Shown here: positions 33,855-43,894 of the stretch, piece by piece
Numbering within the stretch: position 1 is the stretch's first letter
How the letters are laid out: each line of letters opens with the position of its first letter
Assembly: GCA_023151115.1 (NCBI GenBank)
Contig: JAKLJP010000016.1
Coordinates: 102,309 to 166,308 of the forward strand
DNA: 64,000 bases
Direction: 5' to 3'
Source: Anaerolineae bacterium
GTDB lineage: Bacteria; Chloroflexota; Anaerolineae; 4572-78; J111
The notes under the pieces: generated by a model
Told to the model about the DNA's origin: nothing
The model's input: the letters and a program-made list of their open reading frames with translations, nothing else
The model's database searches: none
Program-made: the position numbers and the translations under genes

Positions 33855-35087
33855 ATGCCCGGCCCTGGATTTGATTTGATTGGCGAAGAAGAAATAGCTG
33901 AAGTGCTCGACGTTTTGCGCGGCGGCTGGCTTTATCGCTATGGCCAGGAGGATAATCCCAATTTTAAGGCTAAAGTCTGGAGTTTTGAAAAGGCGCTGGC
34001 CGAACAATCAGGGGTCAATTATGCCGTTGCCGTCAATTCCGGCTCGACGGCGTTGTGGATTGCCCTGCTGGGCCTGGGCATTGGCCCCGGTGATGAGGTC
34101 ATCGTGCCAGGCTTTACCTTTATCGCCAGCATCTCGGCTATTATCTATGCCCGCGCCGTGCCGGTGCTGGCCGAAATTGACCGGACTTTCAACCTCGACC
34201 CGGCCGATGTGGAGCAGAAAATCACGCCGCGCACTAAAGCGATCATGGCCGTGCATCTCATGGGCAACCTGGCCCGCATGGATGAACTCAAAGCGATTGC
34301 CGAGCGGCACGGCTTGATTTTATTGGAGGACTGCGCCCAGGCGTTTGGCGCATCGTATAAAGGGCGACCTGTTGGGAGTATGGGCCACGCCGGCGCGTTC
34401 AGCTTCAACTATGCCAAGGTGATAACCGGCGGCGAGGGTGGCGCCATTGTCACAGATGATGAGAACCTCTACAAACGCTTCTTCGCTTTGCACGACCAGG
34501 GCCATGCCCCGCTGCGCAAAGGCCGCGAAGTGGGCCAGCGGCCTTTTGTGGGTCTCGATTTTCGCATGACCGAATTACAGGGGGCAGTGCTGTTGGCCCA
34601 ATTTCGCAAAATCGGCTATATTAGGGCGCACCTCCACCCCCACAAGAAATTGTTCAAATCTCTCATCGGCGACTTGCCCGGCCTGGAATTTCGGGAACTG
34701 CCTGACCCCGAAGGAGAGTGCGCCACGCTGTTGACAGTGATTTTTCCCTCTGCTGATATTGCCCGCCGCATCGCTGCTGATTTGGACGGTAAACTTCTCT
34801 CCGACTCCGGCTGGCATGTCTACAGTAACATGGAACCGCTACTGGAAAAACGAGTGCCGATAGAAAGGGGCAGCCCTTTTCATTCAGAAGTTTATCCAGC
34901 GGATGTAAGTTACTACGCCGGCATGCTGCCCCAAACCGACGATTTACTGGCCCGCTCGTTCAATATCGGTATTGGCATGCAGGACAAGGCCTTGGCCACT
35001 TACGGGTTGACCATCCACGCCACCCCCGCCGATGTCGAAGCCAAAGCCGCCGAATTTCGGCGGGTGGTGGAGAGGTATCTTCGATAA
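33855..35087 (+). CDS. DegT/DnrJ/EryC1-type PLP aminotransferase
   Basis: 410 residues. Aspartate aminotransferase-fold enzyme with NSGSTALWIALLGLGIGPGDEVIVPGFTF, the PLP-binding LEDCAQAFGA, and the Schiff-base lysine Lys188 in FSFNYAKVITGGEGG. DegT enzymes transaminate keto-sugars or cyclitols, often using Glu or Gln. There is no nucleotide-sugar pathway around it; instead the next four genes form an ABC importer. This points to catabolic use on an imported amino sugar, amine or aminocyclitol rather than to polysaccharide synthesis. CAGGAGA lies before ATG 33855. Confidence 0.86.
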   Translation: MPGPGFDLIGEEEIAEVLDVLRGGWLYRYGQEDNPNFKAKVWSFEKALAEQSGVNYAVAVNSGSTALWIALLGLGIGPGDEVIVPGFTFIASISAIIYARAVPVLAEIDRTFNLDPADVEQKITPRTKAIMAVHLMGNLARMDELKAIAERHGLILLEDCAQAFGASYKGRPVGSMGHAGAFSFNYAKVITGGEGGAIVTDDENLYKRFFALHDQGHAPLRKGREVGQRPFVGLDFRMTELQGAVLLAQFRKIGYIRAHLHPHKKLFKSLIGDLPGLEFRELPDPEGECATLLTVIFPSADIARRIAADLDGKLLSDSGWHVYSNMEPLLEKRVPIERGSPFHSEVYPADVSYYAGMLPQTDDLLARSFNIGIGMQDKALATYGLTIHATPADVEAKAAEFRRVVERYLR

Positions 35088-35105
35088 ATAAGGGGATACA
35101 AAGCC

Positions 35106-35172
35106 GGAGATTAGAGATTAAATCCAATATCCAAACGGCATGCTGTCTCTAATCTCCAATTACCAATCTCTA
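35106..35172. repeat. AGATTAGAGATT word repeat with weak dyad symmetry
   Basis: GAGATTAGAGATTAAATCC on one side, CTCTAATCTCC and CCAATCTCT on the other pair imperfectly. The words resemble those of the 21-bp hairpin at 47811-47855. Confidence 0.5.
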
Positions 35173-35272
35173 TCTTTTAAGGAGGGGAATGAAAAAACTT
35201 AGGCGTTAAGGCGATCATTTTGCAGGTAAGCAAACTTAAGACTGAGTTGATTCAAATTATGTGGAGGAGACA

Positions 35273-36697
35273 ATGAAAAAAATAGTCAATTTTATCAGCC
35301 TTATCTCGCTGCTGGCCTTACTCGTAATGCTGCTACCCGCCCCGGCTTTGGCCCAGGATGACGTTGTCTGTGAATCTGATGTGGTAGTGCAGGCCGATGA
35401 CTGGCTCTCGAAATTGGCCGACAAATTTTATGGCGACCCGCTGGCGTTTCAGGCCATTGCCGACGCCACTAACGCCAAAAATGCGGCGGATAGCAGTTAC
35501 GCCAAAATTGATAATGTTAATATTATCGAAGTTGGTTGGAAACTGTGCATCCCCGGCGCGGGCGAAGCTCAAGCCTCGCTGAGTGAAGACCGGCCCGTTA
35601 TGGTTTCCATCTTAAATAAGGAAATGACCAAAGCCGAAATCGCCGAAGCCATCGCGGCGGAGGGCAGTGTGGTGGTGGGCAACTGGACTTACACTGCGAA
35701 CGATGAATTAGTAAACCAGTTCCAGCAATATGTCAAAGCTACCTACGGTGTGGATGTTACCTTGACCTACGAAGGCAGCCAGTCACCAAGCGTCTACCTG
35801 ACCAATCTCTACGCCGCCCAAAAGGCCGGCAGCGCCGCCCCCTACGATGTACTGGCGATTGAGGAAAATTACTGGGCCGATGCCATGAAACAGGATGCTG
35901 TGGCCGAGTTCCTACCCTCCGGGCTGGTGCCCAACCAGGCTTTGGTATCGCAAAAGTTCCAGCGTGTGCCTACGGCCATTGCCTTCCAGGCCACCGCTTT
36001 CCCGGCGATTGTTTACAGCAAGAGCCGCGCCGGTGAGATAACGAAAATTGCCGACCTGGCCGACCCACGTTTCAAAGGTCGAATTACCCTGCCGTTGCCG
36101 GGTGATATTACCGCTGGTGGTTTTCTGGTGACGGTCGCCACCGAGCTAGGCAAGGATTATAAAGACCCGCAGCAGATGGTTGAAACGGTGGATTGGGTGG
36201 TGGATAACATTGGCCCTAATGTACTCAAGTACACCACCGACAGCGCCGAGATGCAGCAGCTTCTACGTTCTGGCGCGGTAGATGCAGTGGGTTTCTGGAA
36301 CTCGCTCGCTCGTTTGGAATATCTGGGCGGCAATGACGATGCCGCGCTGCTCATCCCGCCCACCGGCGTTTACCCGGCCAACGGCTACCTCTGGATTCCC
36401 AAAGGCGCGCCCCACCCGGTGCTGGCCCAAATCTTTATCAACTGGCGGCTCAGCCCCGAAGTACAATTCCCCAACAATTGGGGCATTGAGAATGGTCCCT
36501 GGGCTGAACTGCAAGAAGGTTTCCTGGGGCCGGGTTATGGTGAGGACTTGATCCCCGCCTGGATCAAAGATAACTATTACGAATTTTATCCCACCTCGCA
36601 GCAGATTGATGAACTCTTCCTGCCGCTGGATTGGGAAGCCTACAATGCCGGCTTTGATACCTGGATGAACCACTACGCCGAGCGGCTCGGACAATAA
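35273..36697 (+). CDS. Pot-like ABC solute-binding protein with N-terminal LysM-like module
   Basis: 474 residues from ATG 35273 after GGAGGAG (a GTG four codons earlier is part of that site). Signal peptide IVNFISLISLLALLVMLLPAPALAQ, then a LysM-like module (about 30-95; VVVQADDWLSKLADKFYGDPLAFQ...GWKLCIP) with two cysteines that could form a disulfide, then a spermidine/putrescine-type binding domain (about 115-470; FQQYVKATYGVDVTLTYEG, ANGYLWIPKGAPHPVLAQIFINW). Binding proteins normally lack LysM; a wall-binding anchor in place of a lipid anchor would suit a monoderm envelope. Its ligand is unknown and need not be a polyamine. Confidence 0.87.
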   Translation: MKKIVNFISLISLLALLVMLLPAPALAQDDVVCESDVVVQADDWLSKLADKFYGDPLAFQAIADATNAKNAADSSYAKIDNVNIIEVGWKLCIPGAGEAQASLSEDRPVMVSILNKEMTKAEIAEAIAAEGSVVVGNWTYTANDELVNQFQQYVKATYGVDVTLTYEGSQSPSVYLTNLYAAQKAGSAAPYDVLAIEENYWADAMKQDAVAEFLPSGLVPNQALVSQKFQRVPTAIAFQATAFPAIVYSKSRAGEITKIADLADPRFKGRITLPLPGDITAGGFLVTVATELGKDYKDPQQMVETVDWVVDNIGPNVLKYTTDSAEMQQLLRSGAVDAVGFWNSLARLEYLGGNDDAALLIPPTGVYPANGYLWIPKGAPHPVLAQIFINWRLSPEVQFPNNWGIENGPWAELQEGFLGPGYGEDLIPAWIKDNYYEFYPTSQQIDELFLPLDWEAYNAGFDTWMNHYAERLGQ

Positions 36698-36709
36698 AAA
36701 CTGCAAGGG

Positions 36710-36805
36710 AGCACACCCCTTCGGGTGCGCCGAAGGCCGGGAGGAGCAGAGGATCTGGGGAGAGGAGATTCACCCCTGCACCCCTGCTCCTCCGCTCCCC
36801 TGCCT
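36710..36805. repeat. GGAGGAGCAG / CTGCTCCTCC snap-back repeat
   Basis: GGGAGGAGCAG pairs with CTGCTCCTCCGCTCCC across a purine-rich loop, preceded by a small CACACCCCTTCGGGTGCG hairpin. It lies between binding protein and permease, and is related in wording to the inserts in the LysK and MFS genes. Confidence 0.65.
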
Positions 36806-36821
36806 TGATGAGGAGTTTTTT

Positions 36822-37712
36822 ATGGCCCAAGATGTGGCAGGAGCAATAACCACCAACGTAGCCGATACCGCTCTGGTTGAACGCCGCTGGCAGGTCAAGC
36901 CGGTTTTGTTACTGTTGCCCTCGATTCTGATGACAGTGCTCTTTTTATTCTATCCACTGGCTTTCATCATCCTGATGAGTTTTACCCAAAAAGATAGCTT
37001 TCTGTCGTTGGCCGGTCCCACTTATACCTGGCAGAATTACGCCGATATGATTGGCCGTTATGCACCCAACGTGGGCGTAACCATCCAATTAGCCGGATTG
37101 GCCACGCTGGTTGACCTGATTTTCGGCTTTCCTTTTGCTTACATTCTGGTCCGCAAAGTTCGTTACCGCGATGTTGTGCGCGGTTTCATGGTTTTCCCGA
37201 TGTTCGGCGCGTTGTATATTGCCTTTGGCCTGCGCTTTATTTTGCTGCCCGGCGGCTGGCTGACGCCGCTGTTCGACGCGCTGGGTTTGCAGGGGGTACA
37301 ATTTTTGTACGGTCTGCCCTCGGTGGTGTTTGCCATGGCCATCTTCACCTTCCCGTTTATGGTCATGAATGTGGGCGCGGCTTTGAGCAATGTTGACCCG
37401 GTGCTCGAAGAAGCCTCGGTTTGCCTGGGGGCTAAACCCTGGCAAACCTTTTGGCGGGTCATCCTGCCGCTGACCCGCTCCGGCCTGATTGCCGGGATGC
37501 TGATGTGCTTTGGTTGGAATGTCGGCGCCTTTGCCGAGCCGCTGCTCCTGGGGACGTTGAACGAGCAGCGCACCCTGGCCTGGACGCTCTACCAGCGTGG
37601 GGTGGTCCAGCTTGATTACGGCTTATCAACCACCATGGGCGTGGTGCTGATGATTTTGGCCTTCACCGTCAATTATGCCTCGCTGCGGTACTCGCGGGGT
37701 GGGTTGGTGTAA
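36822..37712 (+). CDS. Pot-like ABC transporter permease (first, PotB type)
   Basis: 296 residues, about six membrane helices after a 25-residue cytoplasmic tail. Binding-protein-dependent permease with the EAA loop VDPVLEEASVCLGAKPWQTFWRVILPLTRSGL (about 188-220). It pairs with the following gene to form the channel. TGAGGAG precedes ATG 36822. Genes for two different permeases plus one ATPase and one binding protein are the standard set for polyamine, iron or 2-aminoethylphosphonate importers. Confidence 0.88.
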   Translation: MAQDVAGAITTNVADTALVERRWQVKPVLLLLPSILMTVLFLFYPLAFIILMSFTQKDSFLSLAGPTYTWQNYADMIGRYAPNVGVTIQLAGLATLVDLIFGFPFAYILVRKVRYRDVVRGFMVFPMFGALYIAFGLRFILLPGGWLTPLFDALGLQGVQFLYGLPSVVFAMAIFTFPFMVMNVGAALSNVDPVLEEASVCLGAKPWQTFWRVILPLTRSGLIAGMLMCFGWNVGAFAEPLLLGTLNEQRTLAWTLYQRGVVQLDYGLSTTMGVVLMILAFTVNYASLRYSRGGLV

Positions 37713-37742
37713 CAATGTTGAACGTTTTAGGAGACTCAAGGG

Positions 37743-38564
37743 ATGACAACCTCCACTCAAAAATCCTGGCGATTTTCTTCGCGGCGTATGGGCGATATTT
37801 TAAGCCACGCCTATATCTGGCTCTGTTTGCTGATTTTTGTGGCTCCATTTCTGGCGCTTTTTAACTACTCTTTGCAAAAAGGCGCCACCGGCGTCTATAC
37901 TTTGAGTAATTACGGTTACATTTTTGGTAGTTTTATTGATAACCTGCTTACCAGCCTGAGAGTGTCGGCCTTGGCTATTGGCCTGAATCTGCTCATCACC
38001 CTGCCGGCGGCTTATGCCCTGGTGCGCTTTGAATTTCCGGCCAAACGGGTCATTTTATCGGCCTTGACCCTGCCACTGTACACGCCGGCGCCGGTGCTGG
38101 GGATAGGGTTGGTGCTGGCTTACAATTTCACCTATCGTCTCACCAACTCCATTTGGGGGCTGGTTTTTGCGATGGTGGTCGGCACCTTCCCGCTGATGCT
38201 GATCCCCATTGTGGTCGCCATGAAGGATTTGCCCCTGGTTTTTGAAGAAGCCGCCCAATGCCTGGGGGCGACTCGCCTGCAAACGTACTTCAGAATTGTG
38301 CTGCCGTTAATCGGGCCGGGCATCAGCGCCGGAATTTTGCTCTCGTTTATCATTGTTTTCAATGAATACCTGGTTACCCTCTTTGTCGCTGCGCCCAGCG
38401 TGACCACCGCCCCGCTGCGTGTCTTTAATTTGGTCCGCACCGCCGGGATTCAAAATACAACGGCGGCGCTGGCGGCCTTTATGCAAATCGTCTCCTTCAC
38501 CGCCGTGATCCTCTTTTTCCGCATCTTTGGTTCGCGCTACTTGAAGGGGACGTACTTGATTTAG
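37743..38564 (+). CDS. Pot-like ABC transporter permease (second, PotC type)
   Basis: 273 residues, about six helices. EAA loop LPLVFEEAAQCLGATRLQTYFRIVLPLIGPG (about 160-190). It starts 30 bases after the first permease with a GGAG site. The two permeases share only the general fold, as expected of a PotB/PotC pair. Confidence 0.88.
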   Translation: MTTSTQKSWRFSSRRMGDILSHAYIWLCLLIFVAPFLALFNYSLQKGATGVYTLSNYGYIFGSFIDNLLTSLRVSALAIGLNLLITLPAAYALVRFEFPAKRVILSALTLPLYTPAPVLGIGLVLAYNFTYRLTNSIWGLVFAMVVGTFPLMLIPIVVAMKDLPLVFEEAAQCLGATRLQTYFRIVLPLIGPGISAGILLSFIIVFNEYLVTLFVAAPSVTTAPLRVFNLVRTAGIQNTTAALAAFMQIVSFTAVILFFRIFGSRYLKGTYLI

Positions 38565-38596
38565 TTGGATTTCTGTTATCACAAAAATGTGTAAAA

Positions 38597-38653
38597 CGTA
38601 AAACGTAATGAACTCCGTTGAAAATCATTACGTTTTACGCATTACGTTTTACG
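38597..38653. repeat. Inverted repeat of the word CGTAAAACGTAATG
   Basis: CGTAAAACGTAATG (38597-38610) has two exact reverse-complement copies, 38626-38639 and 38640-38653, back to back. The last copy runs into the ribosome binding site of the ATPase gene. Confidence 0.82.
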
Positions 38654-38662
38654 AGGAAAACG

Positions 38663-39736
38663 ATGTCTCGCGTTCGCCTGGTTAATATTAGCAAACATTA
38701 CGGCCCAACGGTCGCCGTTGAACACGTCAATCTGGATGTGGCCGAGGGGGAATTTGTTACCTTGCTGGGGCCATCCGGTTGTGGCAAAACCACCACTTTG
38801 CGTATGATTGCCGGGTTGATCGAACCCACTGCCGGCCGGATTTATTTTGATGAGCAGGATATCACCGATCTGCCGCCCAACGCCCGCAATATCGGCTTTG
38901 TCTTCCAGACCCCCGCCCTTTTTCCCCACATGAGTGTAGCCGACAATATTGGCTTTGGGCTTTCGGTCAAGGGCCGGCCCAAGTCGGAAATCAAGGCCAA
39001 AATTGCCGAGGTGCTCAAGCTGGTGGATATGGTTAATTACGGGGATCGCCTGCCGCGCCAGCTTTCCGGCGGCCAGCAGCAACGGGTCGCCCTGGCCCGC
39101 GTTCTGGCCACCGACCCTCGTGTACTGTTGTTCGACGAGCCATTGTCGGCTCTGGATCGCAATCTGCGCGAGACATTGAAGTACAACATTTTGGAATTGC
39201 AGCGGCGCACGGGCAAAACCGCCATCTACGTTACCCACGATCAATCCGAAGCCTTTGCCATTTCGGATCGTATCGCCGTAATGAATCACGGGCTGATAGA
39301 TCAAATCGGCACTCAGACCGAAATTTATCTCCACCCCCAGAGCGACTTCGTGGCCGAGTTCATCGGCGCGAACAATCGTCTGGAAGGCCGGATTACCAAT
39401 GTTACCAGTCAGATGACGACAATCCAGGCGAATCAATTAACCCTACAATGCCCCACTCGCGTTGGCATGAAAACGGGTGATGGGGTGGTAGCTTACGTGC
39501 GACCAGAGGATATTAAAGTGCTCAGCAACGGGGATGGCAGCGGCTACCGTAATGTCTTTGAGGGGACGGTAGAACAGATCATCTTCGAGGGGGCGACCGC
39601 GCAACTTCGCATTGGTGTGGCCGGGCAGATGCTCCGGGTTGATGTTGCCGGGACGGAACGGTTAAAACTGCTCGACCATCGCGGCCAAATTTACCTGGGT
39701 TTTAATGAAATCACGCTCATTCCAGCCCATAATTAA
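38663..39736 (+). CDS. Pot-like ABC transporter ATPase (PotA/FbpC type)
   Basis: 357 residues from ATG 38663, after GAGGAAAA; an upstream in-frame ATG at 38618 is inside a hairpin repeat. ABC domain with Walker [37 protein letters not shown] and VTHDQSEAFAISDRI, then a C-terminal TOBE domain (about 270-350; VVAYVRPEDIKVL). It closes the DeoR-DegT-Pot operon. Confidence 0.92.
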   Translation: MSRVRLVNISKHYGPTVAVEHVNLDVAEGEFVTLLGPSGCGKTTTLRMIAGLIEPTAGRIYFDEQDITDLPPNARNIGFVFQTPALFPHMSVADNIGFGLSVKGRPKSEIKAKIAEVLKLVDMVNYGDRLPRQLSGGQQQRVALARVLATDPRVLLFDEPLSALDRNLRETLKYNILELQRRTGKTAIYVTHDQSEAFAISDRIAVMNHGLIDQIGTQTEIYLHPQSDFVAEFIGANNRLEGRITNVTSQMTTIQANQLTLQCPTRVGMKTGDGVVAYVRPEDIKVLSNGDGSGYRNVFEGTVEQIIFEGATAQLRIGVAGQMLRVDVAGTERLKLLDHRGQIYLGFNEITLIPAHN

Positions 39737-39770
39737 CGTTCTAATGTTGACCGTTCAACGTTAGAGCGTT
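39735..39770. terminator. Inverted repeat between converging genes, probable bidirectional terminator
   Basis: AACGTTCTAATGTTGA (39735-39750) pairs with TCAACGTTAGAGCGTT (39755-39770) with two wobbles and a 4-base loop. It spans exactly the gap between the ATPase stop and the hybrid kinase stop. Confidence 0.6.
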
Positions 39771-42700
39771 TAGTGTCCGGTGTGCCCATTTTTACTCAAG
39801 GGCGCATCCAGAACTTCACGCACCTTGCCCAGCAGGGCAGCCGGTGTAAACGGTTTTTGTAGAAAGGTCAGGTTTGGTAAGCCAATACCCCGATTAGCCA
39901 GGGTCGTGTCCGTGTAGCCTGACATAAATAATACTTTGAGACCAGGCCGCTCAACCATGAGCCGATCCACTAATACTTGCCCTCCCATCTCAGGCATCAC
40001 CACGTCGGTCAGCAAGAGTTGAAACTGGATATCCGGCTGGGCCTGGATCAGTCGCAGGGCGCTGGCCCCGTCAGCCGCCTCCAGGACGGTGTAACCATGC
40101 TGGCGTAGGATTCGAGCGGTTAGCTCACGTACTGCCGGGGCATCCTCCACCAGCAGGATTTTCTCGGTGCCTTGGGGCAAATTTTTGGGCCTGGTTTCCT
40201 CGCTTACCGGCTTGATCTCTGCCCGGAGGCGGGGCAAATAGATTTTAAGGGTAGTGCCCTGGCCAGGTTCGCTATAGACCCAAATATGCCCTCTGTTTTG
40301 CTTGACAATGCCGAAACAGGTCGCCAGACCTAATCCGGTGCCTTTGCCTACCTCTTTGGTGGTAAAAAACGGCTCGAATAAATGCGCTTTTACTTCGGCC
40401 GACATGCCAATTCCGGTGTCAGTGACAGCGAGCATGACATATTCTCCAGGCGTCACCTCAACATGATGATGGACGTAATCGAGATCAAGCGTAACATTGG
40501 CCGTCTCAATCGTAAGCATCCCCCCACCCGGCATAGCATCACGCGCGTTGACCGCCAGGTTAACCAGAACCTGCTCAATTTGGCTGGGGTCAGCTTTGAC
40601 CTGGCCGAGATCGGAGGCAAGGACGGTTTTCAAGTTAATATCTTCGCCAATGAGTCGGCCTAACATCCTCTCCATATTGACGACCAGGTGATTGAGGTCC
40701 AGGATTTGGGGTTGGAGGACTTGCTTGCGGCTGAAGGCTAGAAGTTGAGCAGTCAATGTCGCCGCTCGCTGGCCAGCCTGTTTGATCTGTTCGAGCCCCT
40801 GCCGGACGGGATCAGAGAAGTCAGGATGGCGATGCAACAGGATTTCGCTGTAACCGTTAATAACCGTCAGTAAGTTGTTGAAATCGTGGGCAATACCGCC
40901 AGCCAACCGGCCGATGCCTTCCATCTTTTGCGCCTGGCGGAGTTGGTCTTCCAGATGAAGTTTGCCGGTTACATCGTCGCCTACAGCTACATAGTTGACA
41001 ATCAGTCCGCGCTCATCACGAACGGGCGTAATAATTTTGTCTACCGTGTATAGGCTTCCATCCTTCTTTTTATTGATTATACGGCCTCGCCAAACCTGGC
41101 CGGCGCTGAGCGTCTGCCACAAATGCTGGTAAAAGCTCTCCGACAGTTGACCACTTTTGAGAAGGCGCGGAGTTTGACCAAGGGCTTCTGCCCGGCTGTA
41201 ACCGGAAATCCGTTCAAAAGCGGGGTTAACATAAATAATTGTTCCCACTGTATCGGTGATGATAATACTTTCAGCAGACTGTTCGATAGCCGCACTCAAA
41301 CGCTGCTGGGCTTGGACCAAACGCACCCGCGCTAAGGTCACTGCCACCTGGTCGGCCACCCGCTTGGCCAGGTCGATGTCGTCGGTCAGGAAGTCACGCG
41401 CCTTGACCGCCGCCAGATTCAGGCAGCCGGCAACTTTCCCCTCGACAATGAGGGGCAGGATGAGCAGGGAGATAATACGCTGCTGAGTGATCCATTCTTG
41501 GAGCAATGCCAGCCGGGGGTCGCTGCGGGCATCGGCAATGAATAGAGGTTCTCCGGGAGTGAGCAAGGATTGGAAGGGGAAACTGCCGTTCATCAGTATA
41601 GTTTTGACGGCTGTGGCCGGTTGTTCCTCGGCCAGGTATTCAACTGCTACTTCCACTCCATTTTTCTGTTCATCACACAGGAGGGCAGTTGTAACGGGAA
41701 GATCAAAGAACAGGGCTAATTCACGACAGGCTGTTTCCAGAATTGTTTTCGCGTCGGAACTAATCGCCGCTGCGGCAATAACTTGATTGAGCAGAACTAA
41801 TTCGCGGTTACGCCGGGAAATTTCTACTTCCGCCTGCTTGCGGGCTTGCTCTGATTTTTCCAGGGAACTCAACATGGAATTGATTGTCTGAGCCAGATGG
41901 GATAATTCATCTTGTTCGGTGACCGGTATTCGCACAGTCAGGTCTCCGCTGACACCAATCTGTTTGACCCGCTGGCTGAGACCGGTCAACCGGGAGAGAA
42001 CTTGTTTCTCCAAAAGCAAGAGGGTGGTCGTTCCAAAAACCAAACCAACGGCCAGCAGCGACCCCATCAAGTAGGCCACACTGCCCTGGCCCTGCTGATA
42101 GATTTCGCGGGGCGCCTCCACCTGGAGCACTAAAATAGGCTCTCCTTCAATATCTGTCAGCACACTATAGCCGGCGATTGTTTGCGAATCCAGGGGTTGA
42201 ACAAAGACAGGTGCCCCAGCGGCCAGAGCGGTGCGGGCAGACTGAGTGTGAATGGGTAGGTGGGGATCGTCAAACCGATCCAGGTGAAGCGACAGATGAA
42301 CCAGTTCAGCCAGATATTGAATTTCACTGTTGTCCAGATAACGACCCAGGATCAGCGTTCCCCGACTCGGCCCCTCATCATTGCTGGTCAAAATAGGTCG
42401 TGAGACCACAAGGAGGGGGGCTTCCGGAAGCAGAATAATCCCCGAGACACTGCTGTTTAAATCAGAATGATGTAGAAGGGTGTTGCCGGGCGATAGTCGA
42501 GCCAATAATTCTGGGGGCAGGGGTATTTCCTGCTGATTTAGCAAATCAACCGCTTTGCCAAAGACAAGCTGGCCGGAAGGATCAACAAACAGCATCAGGT
42601 TGAGTCTCAAGGCAAGCAAAGCTGAGGCCGTCAAATTGTTTTCGATATATGCTTCATTGGCGTCGTCAACAAAAGTGTAAGTGTCGTCCCAACTGGCCCA

Positions 42701-42898
42701 GTCGTGGGCCGTACTGTTTAAGCCGACCAACTCATCATAAATTGCATTAGTGGCACGAGTAACATTCTGGGCGGTGCTCTTCTCTTCTAATTCGTTGAAG
42801 CCGGCCAGCACAATTAAACGTGAGATAGTAAATAACAGCGCCATCAGCCCCAGAAAGGTCAGGCCAATGATGACAATCGTTTTTTGATGTAAGGACAT
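39770..42898 (-). CDS. Membrane hybrid sensor histidine kinase (CHASE4-HAMP-GAF-PAS-HisKA-HATPase-REC)
   Basis: 1042 residues from ATG 42898; the frame extends to a TTG at 42931 but only ATG has a usable GGAAG upstream. Two membrane helices (about 8-30 and 271-295) flank a CHASE4-like extracellular domain with the family's [13 protein letters not shown] block. Then HAMP (about 296-350), GAF (about 370-525), PAS/PAC (about 530-655), HisKA with His near 668 ([11 protein letters not shown]), HATPase with DTGIGM (about 830), and a receiver domain with the phosphoacceptor Asp near 964 ([13 protein letters not shown]). CHASE4 senses small extracellular molecules, identity unknown. No regulator or output gene is adjacent. 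Confidence 0.9.
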   Translation of the reverse strand: MSLHQKTIVIIGLTFLGLMALLFTISRLIVLAGFNELEEKSTAQNVTRATNAIYDELVGLNSTAHDWASWDDTYTFVDDANEAYIENNLTASALLALRLNLMLFVDPSGQLVFGKAVDLLNQQEIPLPPELLARLSPGNTLLHHSDLNSSVSGIILLPEAPLLVVSRPILTSNDEGPSRGTLILGRYLDNSEIQYLAELVHLSLHLDRFDDPHLPIHTQSARTALAAGAPVFVQPLDSQTIAGYSVLTDIEGEPILVLQVEAPREIYQQGQGSVAYLMGSLLAVGLVFGTTTLLLLEKQVLSRLTGLSQRVKQIGVSGDLTVRIPVTEQDELSHLAQTINSMLSSLEKSEQARKQAEVEISRRNRELVLLNQVIAAAAISSDAKTILETACRELALFFDLPVTTALLCDEQKNGVEVAVEYLAEEQPATAVKTILMNGSFPFQSLLTPGEPLFIADARSDPRLALLQEWITQQRIISLLILPLIVEGKVAGCLNLAAVKARDFLTDDIDLAKRVADQVAVTLARVRLVQAQQRLSAAIEQSAESIIITDTVGTIIYVNPAFERISGYSRAEALGQTPRLLKSGQLSESFYQHLWQTLSAGQVWRGRIINKKKDGSLYTVDKIITPVRDERGLIVNYVAVGDDVTGKLHLEDQLRQAQKMEGIGRLAGGIAHDFNNLLTVINGYSEILLHRHPDFSDPVRQGLEQIKQAGQRAATLTAQLLAFSRKQVLQPQILDLNHLVVNMERMLGRLIGEDINLKTVLASDLGQVKADPSQIEQVLVNLAVNARDAMPGGGMLTIETANVTLDLDYVHHHVEVTPGEYVMLAVTDTGIGMSAEVKAHLFEPFFTTKEVGKGTGLGLATCFGIVKQNRGHIWVYSEPGQGTTLKIYLPRLRAEIKPVSEETRPKNLPQGTEKILLVEDAPAVRELTARILRQHGYTVLEAADGASALRLIQAQPDIQFQLLLTDVVMPEMGGQVLVDRLMVERPGLKVLFMSGYTDTTLANRGIGLPNLTFLQKPFTPAALLGKVREVLDAPLSKNGHTGH

Positions 42899-42930
42899 AG
42901 GGTTTACTTCCAGAAAATGTTTAACAGCCA

Positions 42931-42939
42931 ATTATATCA
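42931..42939 (-). promoter_or_regulatory. Extended -10 for the hybrid histidine kinase
   Basis: TGATATAAT on the minus strand, with TATAAT at 42936-42931, about 33 bases before the start codon. No good -35 is seen. Confidence 0.45.
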
Positions 42940-43115
42940 TACAGTTGGAACCAAAGGAAAGTTACGCATTTAACCTTTATGAGTCTACGCTTTCATCAGA
43001 ACTTCAGTGTCATAGTAGGTAGTCAAAAGACGTACCAATTTGCCATTTCCATGATACTTCACTAAGCTGAAAATGTCAGTAAAAATTGCATTAATTGATG
43101 AGTGGTCATAAATAC

Positions 43116-43499
43116 TCAGGCAGCGCGAAGCAAAGCCTTGACCTCTTTACCGAGGGGCAGGCCTTGATGAAATTGATAAAGGAGGACGACTTGGTAAACA
43201 AACACGGCTCCCAAAACAATCAAACGTACTCGTGCTAAACCCTTAACCGGGACTTGCCCGTGCCTTTCAAAGACATTTTTGAACAGGCTATTGAACGGTT
43301 CAATGGTCACAGAACGCCGTTTATGAAAGACCTTTCGCACCGCTGCCCCATCATCCCGGTGGGGATAAGGCCCTGACCGGGTCGTAATCAGGAGCCGATC
43401 ACTTAAGCGACAAGCGGTCAAGCCTTCAACTTCATCATCGTGGTAATGGCGGTCGCCCGGAACGAAGCTAAGCTCACTTCGTTGGGGAGGGGATGACAT
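43116..43499 (-). pseudogene. C-terminal remnant of a DDE transposase
   Basis: About 127 residues with the late part of an IS4/IS5-like DDE transposase: FVPGDRHYHDDEVEG, then KRRSVTIEPFNSLFKNVFERHGQVPVKGLARVRLIVLGAVFVYQVVL, where IEPFNSLFK carries the third catalytic acid. The first two thirds, with the DD residues, are absent, and no terminal inverted repeats were found. The element is dead. It marks a decayed mobile region between the histidine kinase and the broken glycosyltransferase. Confidence 0.75.
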
Positions 43500-43894
43500 A
43501 AAGTTTGAGTGAGAAGAAGGCAGGTGGAAAGATGGAATTTGCTGAGCGTGCGGTCGAATTACGCGCTGTGCGCCGTAAAATAATGCTGAATTTATGAGTG
43601 ATGATTGTACTAAGTACAGGATTGCATAAATTCGTCACGATTTAATGTATCCGTTTCCTGAGATGTCATTTCGAGCGCCAGCGAGAAATCTTCTTGCTCG
43701 CTATAACATTTTCGGCGGTGATAACGAAGATTCCTCCCTCCGGTCGGAATGATATGACTTCTGTGGAGGTATCTACTCGCCTTGATTTCGTCACGAACTA
43801 AGGCAAAGCTGTACTAAGATTTTGAAATGAGCACCCCCCACTCACCGCAACCGACCTTCAACAAATAACCCGGCACATCATCAATGTGGAATCT
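43500..43894. other. Gene-free stretch with repeat, between IS remnant and glycosyltransferase
   Basis: Apart from the palindromic repeat listed separately, it holds a short start ATGGAATTTGCTGAGCG (about 43531) that is read for only 21 codons. No convincing gene. Base composition is more A/T-rich than the surroundings. Confidence 0.5.
43663..43757. repeat. Palindromic repeat of the GTCATTTCGAGC type
   Basis: ATGTCATTTCGAGCGCCAGC at one end and GGTCGGAATGATATGAC at the other pair imperfectly; inner words GAAATCTTC and GAAGATTCC also pair. It is a diverged copy of the element at 21618-21710. Confidence 0.65.

Noticed and set aside
43531..43600. Short gene starting ATGGAATTTGCTGAGCG in the decayed island
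   Set aside because: It stops after about 21 codons and shows no recognisable product.
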